A stretch of 64,000 nucleotides of DNA from Proteus hauseri ATCC 700826 (GCF_001654965.1 NZ_LXEV01000004.1:1-64000); one strand, 5' to 3'; shown: positions 1 through 8,545, counted from the stretch's first letter. Program-made: numbers and translations. Notes: generated from the letters alone by a model not told the origin.

Positions 1-1
1 C

Positions 2-310
2 GCGGGTTTGTATGATCCACAAGGTGTAGGTGGTACACACGTAATGTACGTACTTCATCATGCTGATAAACCCAATCTATATCACGGTTTACCAGAAAAT
101 CCAGAAATTAGCTCAACGGTTAAATTCTGGAAAGGTATTTGGAAACCACTGGCTGCCGTTGGTTTTGCTGCCACTTTTGCAGGTGCAATGTTCCACTACT
201 TAGGTGTCGGCCCTAACCGAACGACTGAAGAAGATGAAGAAGAAGCGCTTAAAGAGATGGAATCCTCTTCTAAAACATCAAGCTCTGCAAATAAAGAGGA
301 GCAAAAATAA
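2..310 (+). CDS. fdxH: Formate dehydrogenase iron-sulfur (beta) subunit, C-terminal part
   Basis: The reading frame is already open at the window edge, so only about 102 C-terminal residues are present and the ferredoxin-like cluster domains lie upstream. The visible part matches the end of FdnH/FdoH: a conserved stretch beginning [20 protein letters not shown], a membrane-anchor helix (roughly [18 protein letters not shown]), and an acidic, Ser-rich cytoplasmic tail. The family passes electrons from the molybdenum subunit to the cytochrome b subunit at the membrane. The stop codon overlaps the start of the next gene (TAATG), indicating translational coupling. Whether this is the nitrate-inducible (Fdn) or aerobic (Fdo) isoform cannot be decided from the fragment. 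Confidence 0.93.
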   Translation, partial: AGLYDPQGVGGTHVMYVLHHADKPNLYHGLPENPEISSTVKFWKGIWKPLAAVGFAATFAGAMFHYLGVGPNRTTEEDEEEALKEMESSSKTSSSANKEEQK

Positions 311-966
311 TGAAGAAGAAATGCGATAAAATTCTTCGCCATACCGCATCAGAGCGTATTAACCACTGGGTTGTCGCTATCTTTTTTATTTTCACTACCT
401 TTAGTGGGTTAGGATTTTTCTTTCCCTCATTAAATTGGTTTATGAATATTTTAGGTACACCACAACTTTCGCGTTTACTGCACCCATTTGTGGGTCTTGC
501 GATGGTATTTTTCTTTATCTTTATGTTCTTCAGATACTTAAAACATAATTTTATTGATAAAGACGATTTAGTGTGGGCTAAAAATATTCACAAAGTACTG
601 CAAAATGAAGAAGCGGGTGATATCGGGCATTACAACTTAGGCCAAAAAGGAATTTATTGGACTTTAAGTATCAGCCTTATCGTTCTCACCATTAGTGGTG
701 TGATTATTTGGCGTCCTTATTTTGCTGATTATTTCTCTATTCCAGTTATTCGTATTGCATTACTAGCGCATTCAATTTCAGCAATATTACTGATTATTAC
801 TGTTATTGTTCATGCTTATGCCGCGTTTTGGGTTAAAGGCTCGATTCGTAGCATGATTGAAGGTTGGGTAACTCGCGGCTGGGCTAAAAAGCATCACCCT
901 CGTTGGTATCGTGAGATTTTAGACGAAGAGAAAAAAGCAGCAGAAAATAAAAATACACCAAAATAA
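310..966 (+). CDS. fdoI: Formate dehydrogenase cytochrome b556 (gamma) subunit
   Basis: The 218-residue protein has four hydrophobic helices (about residues 18-36, 55-75, 115-135, 147-172), as in FdnI/FdoI. The histidines expected to ligand the two hemes b are visible at His19, His58, His154 and His168, very close to the FdnI positions. It anchors the formate dehydrogenase complex in the inner membrane and delivers electrons to quinone. It overlaps the beta-subunit gene by one base and is the last gene of the operon, being followed by a hairpin terminator. The C-terminus is a charged cytoplasmic tail. fdnI is an equally valid name because the isoform is not resolved. Confidence 0.93.
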   Translation: MKKKCDKILRHTASERINHWVVAIFFIFTTFSGLGFFFPSLNWFMNILGTPQLSRLLHPFVGLAMVFFFIFMFFRYLKHNFIDKDDLVWAKNIHKVLQNEEAGDIGHYNLGQKGIYWTLSISLIVLTISGVIIWRPYFADYFSIPVIRIALLAHSISAILLIITVIVHAYAAFWVKGSIRSMIEGWVTRGWAKKHHPRWYREILDEEKKAAENKNTPK

Positions 967-993
967 TAAACGGCTTAATTAATGTGTGAGAAA

Positions 994-1019
994 AAATGGA
1001 GGCTAAAACGCCTCCATTT
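994..1019. terminator. Rho-independent terminator after fdoI, possibly bidirectional
   Basis: A perfect 10-bp stem, AAATGGAGGC at 994-1003 with GCCTCCATTT at 1010-1019, encloses a 6-nt loop. A T-run on one side and an A-run on the other let it serve fdoI on the plus strand and fdhF, which ends at 1039 on the minus strand. Confidence 0.8.
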
Positions 1020-1038
1020 CTATAACTGTATACCACAT

Positions 1039-3207
1039 TTAATGTGCTGCTGTTTTAGCCTGTTCAACTAAATTAATTAAACGGCTTCTCATCGTATGAT
1101 AGCTTTGAGAAACTTGGCTTTCAGCCCATTTTTGGTCATCGATTTTAATGACTTTCGCAGCACAATATTTTGTTTCTGGTGTTTTTGAAACCGGATCAAG
1201 ATTATCTTGTGTGAGTTCATTACAAGCGCCAATCCACCATTGATACGTCATATAAATAGCTTGCTCATTAATGCTTTCATTAACATTGCAACGAGACATC
1301 ACTTTTCCACGACGAGATTCAACCCAGACAATTTCTTGGTCGCGAATTCCTGCTTTTTTTGCAACCTCTGGATGCACTTGAACGTAACCCGGCTCATCGG
1401 CTAATGAGGCTAATGCTTTGCAGTTACCCGTCATTGAACGGCAAGAATAATGCCCTACTTCACGTACAGTAGAGAGGATCATCGGGTAATCAGCATCAGG
1501 TAATTCAGCCGGTGCTCGCCATTGTGTCGCAAAAAGCTTTCCTTTACCTGATGGCGTATTAAATTCATTTTCTGAATATAAATAAGGTGTACCAGGGTGG
1601 TCTAAATCAGTACAAGGCCATTGAATATGCGCTAAACCAGCCAACTTCTCATAAGTAGCACCATAAAATAGTGGGCATAACTCTCTAACTTCATTCCAGA
1701 TTTCTTCATTATCAGCATACGACATTGGATACCCCATTTCGGTAGCTAATAAACTGATAATTTCCCAATCACGTTTTACATTGCCTCTTGCTTCAACGGC
1801 TTTTTCAAAGCGTTGGAAACCTCTATCTGCACAAGTAAAAATGCCGCCATGCTCACCCCAGCTAGTAGAAGGTAAAATAACATCCGCTTGCTCTGCCGTT
1901 TTAGTCATAAAAATATCTTGTACTACTACAAAATCGAGGGCTTCAAATCCTTTTCTCACTAACCCTAAATCAGCCTCTGTTTGGAGTGGATCTTCACCCA
2001 TGATGTAATAGGCTTTCACCTTACCTTCAATAGCCAAATGAGGTACTTCGGTGATGCGGTAACCCGCTTCTGGGTCGAGTTTTTCAACAGGAATATTCCA
2101 CGCTTGAGCAAATTTTTTGCGCGTCCTTTCATCTGTGACATATTGATAACCCGGAAACATATTGGGTAAAACTCCCATATCACACGCACCTTGAACATTA
2201 TTTTGTCCACGAACGGGGGCTACCCCCACATGTGGTTTACCTAAATTTCCAGTTAATAATGCAAGACCCGATAATCCTTTAACAACATCAACAGCTTGAC
2301 CAAATTGCGTAACCCCCATACCCCACATAATGGTTGCAGTTTTAGCGCCCGCATAAGTGCGCATTGCTTTACGAATTTCGATAGCAGGAATACCAACAAT
2401 ATCTTGCACCGCTTCAGGGCTATAGTTTTCTAATTGCTTTTTATATTCATCAAAGCCCTCGGTATAACGGCTAACGTAATCTTTATCGTAAAGGTTTTCT
2501 TCTATTAGCGTATAAGCAAAAGCATTAACTAATGCCATATTTGTTCCATTCTTTAGGGGTAAGTATTGATTAGCAATTTTAGCGGTTTCTATTTTTCGCG
2601 GATCACACACAATTATTTTGGCGCCCTTCTGTTTTGCTTTAACAACGCGTCTAGCCACTATAGGATGAGAATCTGCACAGTTATAACCAAATACCAATAA
2701 ACAATCAGAATCTTCAATATCAGCGATTGAATTACTCATTGCGCCATTACCTAATGTTTCTTGTAAACCTGCAACAGAAGGGCCATGACAAACTCGGGCA
2801 CAACAATCGACATTATTATTACCTAATACAGCTCGGACAAATTTCTGCATAACAAAATTGGTTTCATTCCCTGTACCACGAGAAGAACCTGTACACATAA
2901 TTGATTTTGCACCGTATTTATCTTTTATTTCTTGCAGTTTTTGAGCGGTGAAACTAATAGCCTCATTCCAACTCACTATTTCAAAATCACCTCCCTTTTG
3001 TCGGCGGATCATGGGTTCATGAATTCTGGCTGTTAGCAATTTATTGTCGTTTAAAAAATCCCAACCATAGAGCCCTTTTAAACATAGCTCGCCCTGATTG
3101 GTGACACCATTGGCGCCTTCAGCTTTGATTATTTTACCATTTTCGACACAGAGATTGATTTTGCAGCCAGCGCCACAATAAGGACAGACGGAGTTGATTT
3201 TGTTCAT
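1039..3207 (-). CDS. fdhF: FdhF-type formate dehydrogenase, cysteine variant
   Basis: This 722-residue molybdopterin oxidoreductase has the length and layout of E. coli formate dehydrogenase H. The N-terminal [4Fe-4S] ligands are Cys8, Cys11, Cys15 and Cys42. The catalytic position, Sec140 in E. coli, is an ordinary Cys140 here (ARVCHGPSVAGL), followed by the conserved His141. The C-terminal cofactor-binding region (STVREVGHYSCRSMTGNC) is intact. The enzyme oxidises formate to CO2, in E. coli as part of the formate-hydrogen lyase complex, but no hydrogenase genes are adjacent. A good ribosome site (AAAGGA) precedes the ATG. Because the codon is a normal cysteine codon, no SECIS read-through is needed, even though tRNA-Sec (selC) is present in the same window. 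Confidence 0.93.
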   Translation of the reverse strand: MNKINSVCPYCGAGCKINLCVENGKIIKAEGANGVTNQGELCLKGLYGWDFLNDNKLLTARIHEPMIRRQKGGDFEIVSWNEAISFTAQKLQEIKDKYGAKSIMCTGSSRGTGNETNFVMQKFVRAVLGNNNVDCCARVCHGPSVAGLQETLGNGAMSNSIADIEDSDCLLVFGYNCADSHPIVARRVVKAKQKGAKIIVCDPRKIETAKIANQYLPLKNGTNMALVNAFAYTLIEENLYDKDYVSRYTEGFDEYKKQLENYSPEAVQDIVGIPAIEIRKAMRTYAGAKTATIMWGMGVTQFGQAVDVVKGLSGLALLTGNLGKPHVGVAPVRGQNNVQGACDMGVLPNMFPGYQYVTDERTRKKFAQAWNIPVEKLDPEAGYRITEVPHLAIEGKVKAYYIMGEDPLQTEADLGLVRKGFEALDFVVVQDIFMTKTAEQADVILPSTSWGEHGGIFTCADRGFQRFEKAVEARGNVKRDWEIISLLATEMGYPMSYADNEEIWNEVRELCPLFYGATYEKLAGLAHIQWPCTDLDHPGTPYLYSENEFNTPSGKGKLFATQWRAPAELPDADYPMILSTVREVGHYSCRSMTGNCKALASLADEPGYVQVHPEVAKKAGIRDQEIVWVESRRGKVMSRCNVNESINEQAIYMTYQWWIGACNELTQDNLDPVSKTPETKYCAAKVIKIDDQKWAESQVSQSYHTMRSRLINLVEQAKTAAH

Positions 3208-3578
3208 GTGATATCCTTTCCCCTAACTAGGGAGTAAAAGAGTCATAAAGAACTTTCAACTAAGCACAAATTATGCCAATAAATATTTTATTAATTATCA
3301 ATAAAATAGAGATAATCTTAGTGAGAAATAAATAGACTTCGACATTTTTGACGATAAAAAACTACCTTTATAGGTATAAGGCTGTTCTTGCCATTAATAC
3401 TTTCATTATTAGTATTAATTTTTATTTAAAAATGTACTTGGCCTTTAATACAACATGTTATTGAAACGAGGTGAAAACAAAGCAAATAAAACTCGCTATA
3501 TACTAACGGCTTTAAAAATAAGGCTTTCTTTAATTTATTTTTGTGATATAAAAAAAGGGTCGATTTTTAGCAGTGGCG
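3208..3578. other. AT-rich intergenic region between fdhF and the leucine leader
   Basis: About 370 bp with no convincing gene. It should hold the fdhF promoter (minus strand). A plus-strand open frame starting at 3455 has no ribosome site, no recognisable content, and runs through the leader promoter, so it is not called. Confidence 0.5.
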
Positions 3579-3607
3579 TCTACAAAAACCCTGCATTTAA
3601 CTATATT
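3579..3607 (+). promoter_or_regulatory. Probable sigma-70 promoter of the leucine leader
   Basis: A -35-like TCTACA (3579-3584) and a -10 TATATT (3602-3607) are separated by 17 bp. Transcription would begin near 3614, about 16 nt before the leader-peptide ATG. This is inferred from consensus only. Confidence 0.45.
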
Positions 3608-3629
3608 CATATCAACAAAGAGCAAAAGT

Positions 3630-3686
3630 ATGAAAGCAGGTATCAATAATTTACGACTACTAAGCCTAAACCTACTACTTCGTTAG
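3630..3686 (+). CDS. Leucine-rich leader peptide (attenuator)
   Basis: A short frame encodes MKAGINNLRLLSLNLLLR and a TAG stop. Seven of 18 residues are Leu, at positions 8, 10, 11, 13, 15, 16 and 17, and five of them use CTA, a rare leucine codon in enterobacteria. An AAAGAG ribosome site lies 7 nt before the ATG. The stop is directly followed by alternative pairing segments and a strong terminator. This is the architecture of the leu-operon leader, where ribosome stalling at Leu codons when charged tRNA-Leu is scarce prevents termination. Here the downstream gene is an NSS-family transporter rather than leuABCD. Confidence 0.75.
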   Translation: MKAGINNLRLLSLNLLLR

Positions 3687-3738
3687 GTGGCCGCGCTTAT
3701 TCATCTTTTGCAAAAGCCACCAGTAAGGTGGCTTTTTT
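3683..3738 (+). promoter_or_regulatory. Attenuator: mutually exclusive antiterminator and terminator hairpins
   Basis: GCCACC at 3716-3721 can pair either with GGTGGC at 3686-3691 (antiterminator) or with GGTGGC at 3727-3732 (terminator). The terminator is extended by flanking A and T runs to a 10-bp stem (3712-3721 with 3727-3736) followed by T residues. In addition CCTAA inside the Leu-codon run (3665-3669) can pair with TTAGG (3683-3687), a possible protector helix that a stalled ribosome would break. All pairings are direct readings; the regulatory logic is inferred from known amino-acid attenuators. Confidence 0.75.
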
Positions 3739-3779
3739 GTTTGTAACCTACTGGTGGAACTGATTTTTAGGGGAGTTCT

Positions 3780-3887
3780 ATGATGTTTAGTTTCACCACA
3801 AGGATTATGAATTACAACGCGTTATCTTCAATCTATTGTTTGGCAATAACCTCCACCACTAAAACAATTAACCCGGAGGAAAAATGA
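3780..3887 (+). CDS. Small ORF (35 aa) overlapping the transporter start
   Basis: A 35-codon frame begins with two consecutive ATGs preceded by an unusually strong ribosome site (AGGGGAG at 3769-3775). Its TGA stop overlaps the transporter start codon (ATGA at 3884-3887). Its last codons contain the transporter ribosome site (GGAGG). The predicted peptide (starting MMFSFTTRIMNYN) matches no family I recognise. The arrangement suggests translational coupling: translating the small ORF would deliver ribosomes to the transporter start. It lies after the leucine attenuator terminator, so it would be made only on read-through transcripts. It could also be a chance frame. Confidence 0.45.
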   Translation: MMFSFTTRIMNYNALSSIYCLAITSTTKTINPEEK

Positions 3888-5200
3888 GCCAACAATGGAC
3901 CTCCCGATTTGGACATATTTTAGCTGCCGCAGGTTCTGCAATTGGTATTGGCGCGATATGGAAATTTTCTTACGTTGCTGCAAATAATGGTGGCGGTGCC
4001 TTCCTCGTCGTATTTTTATTATTTAGCTTTATTATCGGGCTTGCGGTATTACTTGCCGAAAACATTCTTGGAAGCAGTACTCAAGCTGAAGCTGTTAATG
4101 CTTTTAAGAAGATGATGGGACGCAATTGGGCTGTCATTGGCGTAATTGGTGTTTTCAGCTCATGGTGTATTTATAGTTTTTATAGTGTTGTCGGCGGCTG
4201 GACCATTGGTTATACCGTAATGGCAGCAACTGGTGAGTTAAATATTACTGATAGCACTGAATTAACAGGTATTTTTACGCGTTTTATTAGTGATCCGTGG
4301 TGGCCAATACTTGCTCATCTCGTCTTTTCTGGCTTAACTTGTTTTGTGGTATTAGCTGGAGTACAGCGAGGATTAGAAAAAGCGGTTAAAATCATGATGC
4401 CAATGTTATTTATCATTATGATTTTACTGATTATTGTCGGCATTAGCTTACCGGGTTCTTCCGAAGGTTTAAAATTATTTTTATATCCTGATTTTAGTAA
4501 ATTAACACCTCAAGGTGTGTTAGATGCGCTGGGATTAGCCTTTTTCTCATTGTCTATTGGTTTAGGTATTCACATCACCTATAGCGCCTATTTAGCGGAC
4601 AATAAAGGCATTGCCAATTCAAGTGTATGGGTTGTTATCCTTTCTTGTTTGGTGTGTGTATTAGCCGGTTTGATGATTTTTCCTGCATTATCGGCTGCGG
4701 GTTTAGAACCTAATGCAGGCCCCGGCTTAACCTTTATGACTATGCCTGTCTATTTTGCTCACTTACCTGGTGGCAATATTTTAGCGGTCACTTTTTTTGT
4801 ATTGTTATTGATGGCGGCATTAACATCTGCAATTTCATTACTTGAGCATATTGTTGCTTATGTACAAATGCGTTTTCAATGGACTCGTCGCAGAGCTGGC
4901 TTAGTCGTTACCGCATCGATTATGTTAATGGGTATCCCGGTTTCATTATCCTTTGGCCCTATGAGCGATGTGACATTAGGCGGAAAAACAATATTTGATC
5001 TATTGGATTACCTGACCTCAAATATTCTGATGCCTTTGTTTGGTATTGCGATGTGTCTTATTTTTGGCTGGTCACGTAGAGCAAGCGCATTAATTCCTGA
5101 GAATATTGTGGGATTAAAACGCCAATGTTTATTGCTGGTATGGCGTTATATCGGCCCATTATGTATTGGTGTTATTTTAGTTCATGGATTGATTGGTTAA
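3884..5200 (+). CDS. Neurotransmitter:sodium symporter (NSS/SNF) family transporter
   Basis: This 438-residue membrane protein has about eleven hydrophobic helices, typical of bacterial NSS proteins. The family signature near the N-terminus is clear (RFGHILAAAGSAIGIGAIWKF, residues about 8-28), with the unwound TM1 Gly-Ile-Gly substrate and sodium site. The family couples uptake of amino acids to sodium; LeuT is the structural model. The preceding leader peptide with seven Leu codons points to leucine or other branched-chain amino acids as substrate, an inference from regulation rather than from sequence. The GGAGG ribosome site is strong and the start overlaps a small upstream ORF. A terminator follows at once, so the transcript carries this one transporter. 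Confidence 0.9.
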   Translation: MSQQWTSRFGHILAAAGSAIGIGAIWKFSYVAANNGGGAFLVVFLLFSFIIGLAVLLAENILGSSTQAEAVNAFKKMMGRNWAVIGVIGVFSSWCIYSFYSVVGGWTIGYTVMAATGELNITDSTELTGIFTRFISDPWWPILAHLVFSGLTCFVVLAGVQRGLEKAVKIMMPMLFIIMILLIIVGISLPGSSEGLKLFLYPDFSKLTPQGVLDALGLAFFSLSIGLGIHITYSAYLADNKGIANSSVWVVILSCLVCVLAGLMIFPALSAAGLEPNAGPGLTFMTMPVYFAHLPGGNILAVTFFVLLLMAALTSAISLLEHIVAYVQMRFQWTRRRAGLVVTASIMLMGIPVSLSFGPMSDVTLGGKTIFDLLDYLTSNILMPLFGIAMCLIFGWSRRASALIPENIVGLKRQCLLLVWRYIGPLCIGVILVHGLIG

Positions 5201-5211
5201 TCTATAAAATC

Positions 5212-5245
5212 AAAAGCAGTATAGAGCGATTTTTATACTGCTTTT
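5212..5245 (+). terminator. Terminator after the NSS transporter gene
   Basis: AAAAGCAGTATA (5212-5223) pairs perfectly with TATACTGCTTTT (5234-5245), giving a 12-bp stem with a 10-nt loop and a T-rich 3' arm. Confidence 0.75.
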
Positions 5246-5330
5246 ATAATGATATTACCACTAACTTGGCAATGGTCTTATTGTCAAACCTGTAGAAAAG
5301 ACTGAAGTTTATCTGAATATTGAAATAAAA

Positions 5331-5371
5331 AGAGAGCTACCTGATGTTGATATAAAAACAGGTAACTCTCT
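5331..5371 (-). terminator. Terminator of the PTS-lyase operon
   Basis: AGAGAGCTACCTG (5331-5343) pairs with CAGGTAACTCTCT (5359-5371) with one internal mismatch. Read on the minus strand, the stem is followed by a U-rich run (complement of 5324-5330), correctly placed after the lyase gene ending at 5426. Confidence 0.7.
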
Positions 5372-5425
5372 CTATTTATTACTACCTTAATGGATACTTA
5401 ATTACTCTATTATTACTCTACTTTG

Positions 5426-6799
5426 TTATTTGTAATGCTGCTTAATTTCTTTAACTATCGCCAAGCCACGTTTTGCTTCTTTTTCAGCAATCTCTACAGA
5501 TAAGCCAATATAAGAGCGAGGATCTAACATCGCCTTAATTTCATCAGCATTAAAGGCCGCTGTAATAGTTTTATTTTTCATCAGGTTAGTATAGAAATCT
5601 TCACCATCTGCGGCGGTTTTAATCGCTTCTTCATATAACAGTGAGTGAGCTTTATCTTTACCTAATTTTTCTGCCATTTTCATCATAACGTATTCGGTAT
5701 TATCTAATCCTTTATTTCTTAATACGTTATGCAGCATTCTCTCTTCATGAGGAACTATCGTTCTAGACAGCTCTTCTGTTCTTAATAGAATTTCTGTTGT
5801 CAGCTCTAAAGCTTCTTCAAGTAATCCATCAAATAACATATAAGAGCTACTATCTCCCTCATAAGGTCTAACAGCAGAATACATCCCCACACTTGGCAGA
5901 GAATAAAGTTTTTGTGAGTTAGCAATAATTCCTTTTGCTAATTTGGGATTTATTTTATGGGGCATTGTACTGCTGCCCACTGTGCCTTTCGTAAATCCTT
6001 CCGAAACTTCAGCAATTTCTTCAAGTGTTGTGCTATACACTTCTTCGCCAATTTTATGGCAGATATTTGCCATCAGCGCTAAATTAGCCATATATTCTAA
6101 TTTATGAGTGCTGAGGTTACGAGAAGGGACTTCCATTGCCTCCATACCCACTAATTCAGCAACACGTTTTTGTACTTTTATTCCTACTTCAGGCATTGAG
6201 TTAAATGCACCAACTGCCCCGCCCATCATGATAGTGAATACTCGTTTTTCACACTCTCTCATGCGCTGATAGCAGTCGATAAAATCACTTATCCAAACAG
6301 AAACTTTATAACCATAAGTGATAGGAATAGCATGGCGTCCATGTGTTCTCCCTGCCATTACCATATGCTTAGTTTTCTCGGCTAAACCTGATAAATTTTC
6401 GATGATCTCACTTAAGAGCAGCATAAATTTATGGTGCACTGTTTTCATCATATAGAGCTGTGAACTTTGTTGTATATTTTGCGTAGTAATACCGTAGTGA
6501 ATATATTTACCACTCTCTTCTGAACACGCATTCACTAATACCTTTAAAAAAGGTACAAAGCCATGACCGATTTTTTGATAAATACGGTTCATCTCTTCAA
6601 AGTCTATATTTTCAATGACTGCCTTTTCTTTAATTTCATCTGCAGCTGATTGTGGAATAAAACCTTGTTCTGCTTGAGCTTGAGCTAACATTGATTCAAA
6701 CATTAACCAAGTTGAATATTTGGCTTCATTGGATAGCAGCTCTTTTATACCGCGATCATCAATTGTTTTACTTTTAGAATCGTATAACGCTCTCATCAT
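5426..6799 (-). CDS. Adenylosuccinate lyase / fumarase superfamily lyase of unknown substrate
   Basis: The 457-residue protein belongs to the aspartase/fumarase/adenylosuccinate lyase superfamily. The signature loop GSSTMPHKINP and the conserved TxGRHA-type histidine segment (GRTHGRHAIPITYG) are both present. Members break C-N or C-O bonds and usually release fumarate. It is unlikely to be the housekeeping purine enzyme PurB, because it is the second gene after a PTS permease in an apparent catabolic operon (11-bp gap) with an RpiR regulator upstream. I infer that it cleaves a phosphorylated sugar conjugate brought in by the PTS, for example a sugar-aspartate adduct, but nothing in the sequence proves the substrate. 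Two ATGs in tandem follow an AAGGA site; 6796 is an equally good start. Confidence 0.8.
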   Translation of the reverse strand: MMRALYDSKSKTIDDRGIKELLSNEAKYSTWLMFESMLAQAQAEQGFIPQSAADEIKEKAVIENIDFEEMNRIYQKIGHGFVPFLKVLVNACSEESGKYIHYGITTQNIQQSSQLYMMKTVHHKFMLLLSEIIENLSGLAEKTKHMVMAGRTHGRHAIPITYGYKVSVWISDFIDCYQRMRECEKRVFTIMMGGAVGAFNSMPEVGIKVQKRVAELVGMEAMEVPSRNLSTHKLEYMANLALMANICHKIGEEVYSTTLEEIAEVSEGFTKGTVGSSTMPHKINPKLAKGIIANSQKLYSLPSVGMYSAVRPYEGDSSSYMLFDGLLEEALELTTEILLRTEELSRTIVPHEERMLHNVLRNKGLDNTEYVMMKMAEKLGKDKAHSLLYEEAIKTAADGEDFYTNLMKNKTITAAFNADEIKAMLDPRSYIGLSVEIAEKEAKRGLAIVKEIKQHYK

Positions 6800-6809
6800 G
6801 TATCCTTTT

Positions 6810-8366
6810 TTATTTCTTCATTGCTTCATCAACAGCATTTCGGACAAATTCGACTTTAGGCCCGTAAACAACATGGACATGATTTGCCGCAGGTATAAAG
6901 AATGCTGTACAACCCGACTCCAACATTAATTCTTTATCTATTTGATTAACTTCTGAAATATCAATTCGAAGTCGAGTAATACAGTTATCAACGTTGCGAA
7001 TATTTTGTTTTCCACCTAATGCTTGAATTAATATTTCTGCAATTTCGCCATAACGTTTTTCTTTGATTAATGTATTTTTAAGATTACTTGATTCTTCTCT
7101 ACCGGGTGTTTTGATATCGAATTTCACAATAGCCCAGCAGAAGATAAAGTAAGTCACAACGGCTAAACTGGTGCCAATAAGGACTAAGAAAATCCAGTTG
7201 GTATTTTCGTAAAGTAAGCCAAAGATAGTGAAGTCAAAAATAGTTCCTCGGATATAACCGATAGCCACACCAGCAAACGAGAGTAGAACCGCACCGATAC
7301 CCACGATAATGGCGTAGATTAAATATAAGAGCGGCGCGATAAAGACAAAGGTAAATTCTAACGGCTCAGTTACGTTTCCAAGCATCGCCGTCAAGACCAT
7401 AGTGACTAACATCGACTTCACTTCAACGCGATTTTCTTTTTTAGCGGTTTTGTAAATAGCCAATGCAATAGCAGGAAATAAGAATAGCGTCACCAACATT
7501 TGCTGTTGAGCCATAAAACGCGTCAGACTTGGCATCATTGCCCAATATTCACTGCTTGGTCCTTGGTTAAATAACACTTCTGTCATTGCAGGAACTACAC
7601 CAACGTAGGTTTGTCCATCAATGATGTAAGAGCCGCCCGCTTCAGTGAATCTAAACAGAACGTTCCATACATGGTGTAAACCAAATGGAATAAACAGTCG
7701 TTCACCACCCGCAGTAAAGAATGGGCCAACTGGGCTTAAAAACACGGCTGAGAGCTTAGTTAACCCCATCACTAAGACTTCCCAAATAAACGGTAACAAT
7801 GAACCGACACCAATCATCAATCCAACCATAATAATGGCGACAGATTTTTTACCAGAGAAGAAAGCAAATGCGGTAGGAAGTTCAAGGTTATAGAATTTAT
7901 CAGTCGCCCAAGCGGCAATTAATCCGGTGATAATCCCCCCAGCAGCACTGATATTCATGGTTTGTATGCCTAACACCTTGATTTGCCCCACTTGCGTCAT
8001 AATCGCAGGATCAGCAAGCTTACCTGTCAATACCAGCCAGATATTGATGGTACTTATCAAGGTTAAATACCCGACTACAGAGGCAAAAACGGCAATTCCC
8101 TTATCTTTATGGCTCATACCATAAGCCACACCCATTGCAAATAGCAGTGGAATGTTGTCAAAAATAACGCCAGCAATAGAACGGATACTGACTAATAATG
8201 CATTGACTGTTTCATTTCCTAAGAATGGAAATCGTGCAATCATATAAGACTGAACTAGAGCACCACTGATCCCCAGTATCATACCAATAGGCGCCAAAAC
8301 GCCGATAGGTAGGAGTAGGGTTCTACCAAAGCGTTGAATGGATTCACTGAACTTTTTTCTGGCCAT
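6810..8366 (-). CDS. PTS system EIIBC component, glucose/maltose (MalX-like) family
   Basis: The N-terminal EIIC part (about residues 1-410) is a multi-helix glucose-superfamily permease with the family segment GGERLFIPFGLHHVWNVLF. The C-terminal EIIB domain (about 430-518) carries the phosphorylatable cysteine in NVDNCITRLRIDI. No EIIA is fused, so a general EIIA such as Crr must supply phosphate. The start MARKKF at 8366 is preferred because it has an AAGGA site; an ATG at 8396 lacks one. The gene lies directly upstream of the lyase gene and downstream of an RpiR regulator on the same strand. The substrate is unknown; MalX is the closest family I recognise. Confidence 0.87.
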   Translation of the reverse strand: MARKKFSESIQRFGRTLLLPIGVLAPIGMILGISGALVQSYMIARFPFLGNETVNALLVSIRSIAGVIFDNIPLLFAMGVAYGMSHKDKGIAVFASVVGYLTLISTINIWLVLTGKLADPAIMTQVGQIKVLGIQTMNISAAGGIITGLIAAWATDKFYNLELPTAFAFFSGKKSVAIIMVGLMIGVGSLLPFIWEVLVMGLTKLSAVFLSPVGPFFTAGGERLFIPFGLHHVWNVLFRFTEAGGSYIIDGQTYVGVVPAMTEVLFNQGPSSEYWAMMPSLTRFMAQQQMLVTLFLFPAIALAIYKTAKKENRVEVKSMLVTMVLTAMLGNVTEPLEFTFVFIAPLLYLIYAIIVGIGAVLLSFAGVAIGYIRGTIFDFTIFGLLYENTNWIFLVLIGTSLAVVTYFIFCWAIVKFDIKTPGREESSNLKNTLIKEKRYGEIAEILIQALGGKQNIRNVDNCITRLRIDISEVNQIDKELMLESGCTAFFIPAANHVHVVYGPKVEFVRNAVDEAMKK

Positions 8367-8479
8367 ATTTTTTTCCTTATGACTCTGAATATACATAATT
8401 ACAGGGCTACTCTAGCACTGGGTGTTCTATAAAATGAATGACGTTGCGGTTTTAAATATTATCTTAAGTCATTATTTAT

Positions 8480-8545
8480 GACCTAGGTCTTGTAAGGAAA
8501 ATAGGAATAGTAATAAGAGATATAAAATAGTTTTATATCTCTTAT
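8480..8545. promoter_or_regulatory. Palindromes upstream of the PTS-lyase operon
   Basis: Two palindromic elements occupy the roughly 340-bp gap between rpiR and the permease gene. The first is the 10-bp GACCTAGGTC at 8480-8489. The second is a perfect 15-bp inverted repeat, 8513-8527 with 8531-8545, separated by TAG. They could be operators for the RpiR protein, or the second could be the rpiR terminator, although no clear T-run follows it on the minus strand. No coding sequence is visible in this gap. Confidence 0.45.

Noticed and set aside
3455-3649. 64-codon plus-strand ORF upstream of the NSS transporter
   Set aside because: It has no ribosome site and crosses the leader promoter; the leucine leader peptide in another frame explains the region.
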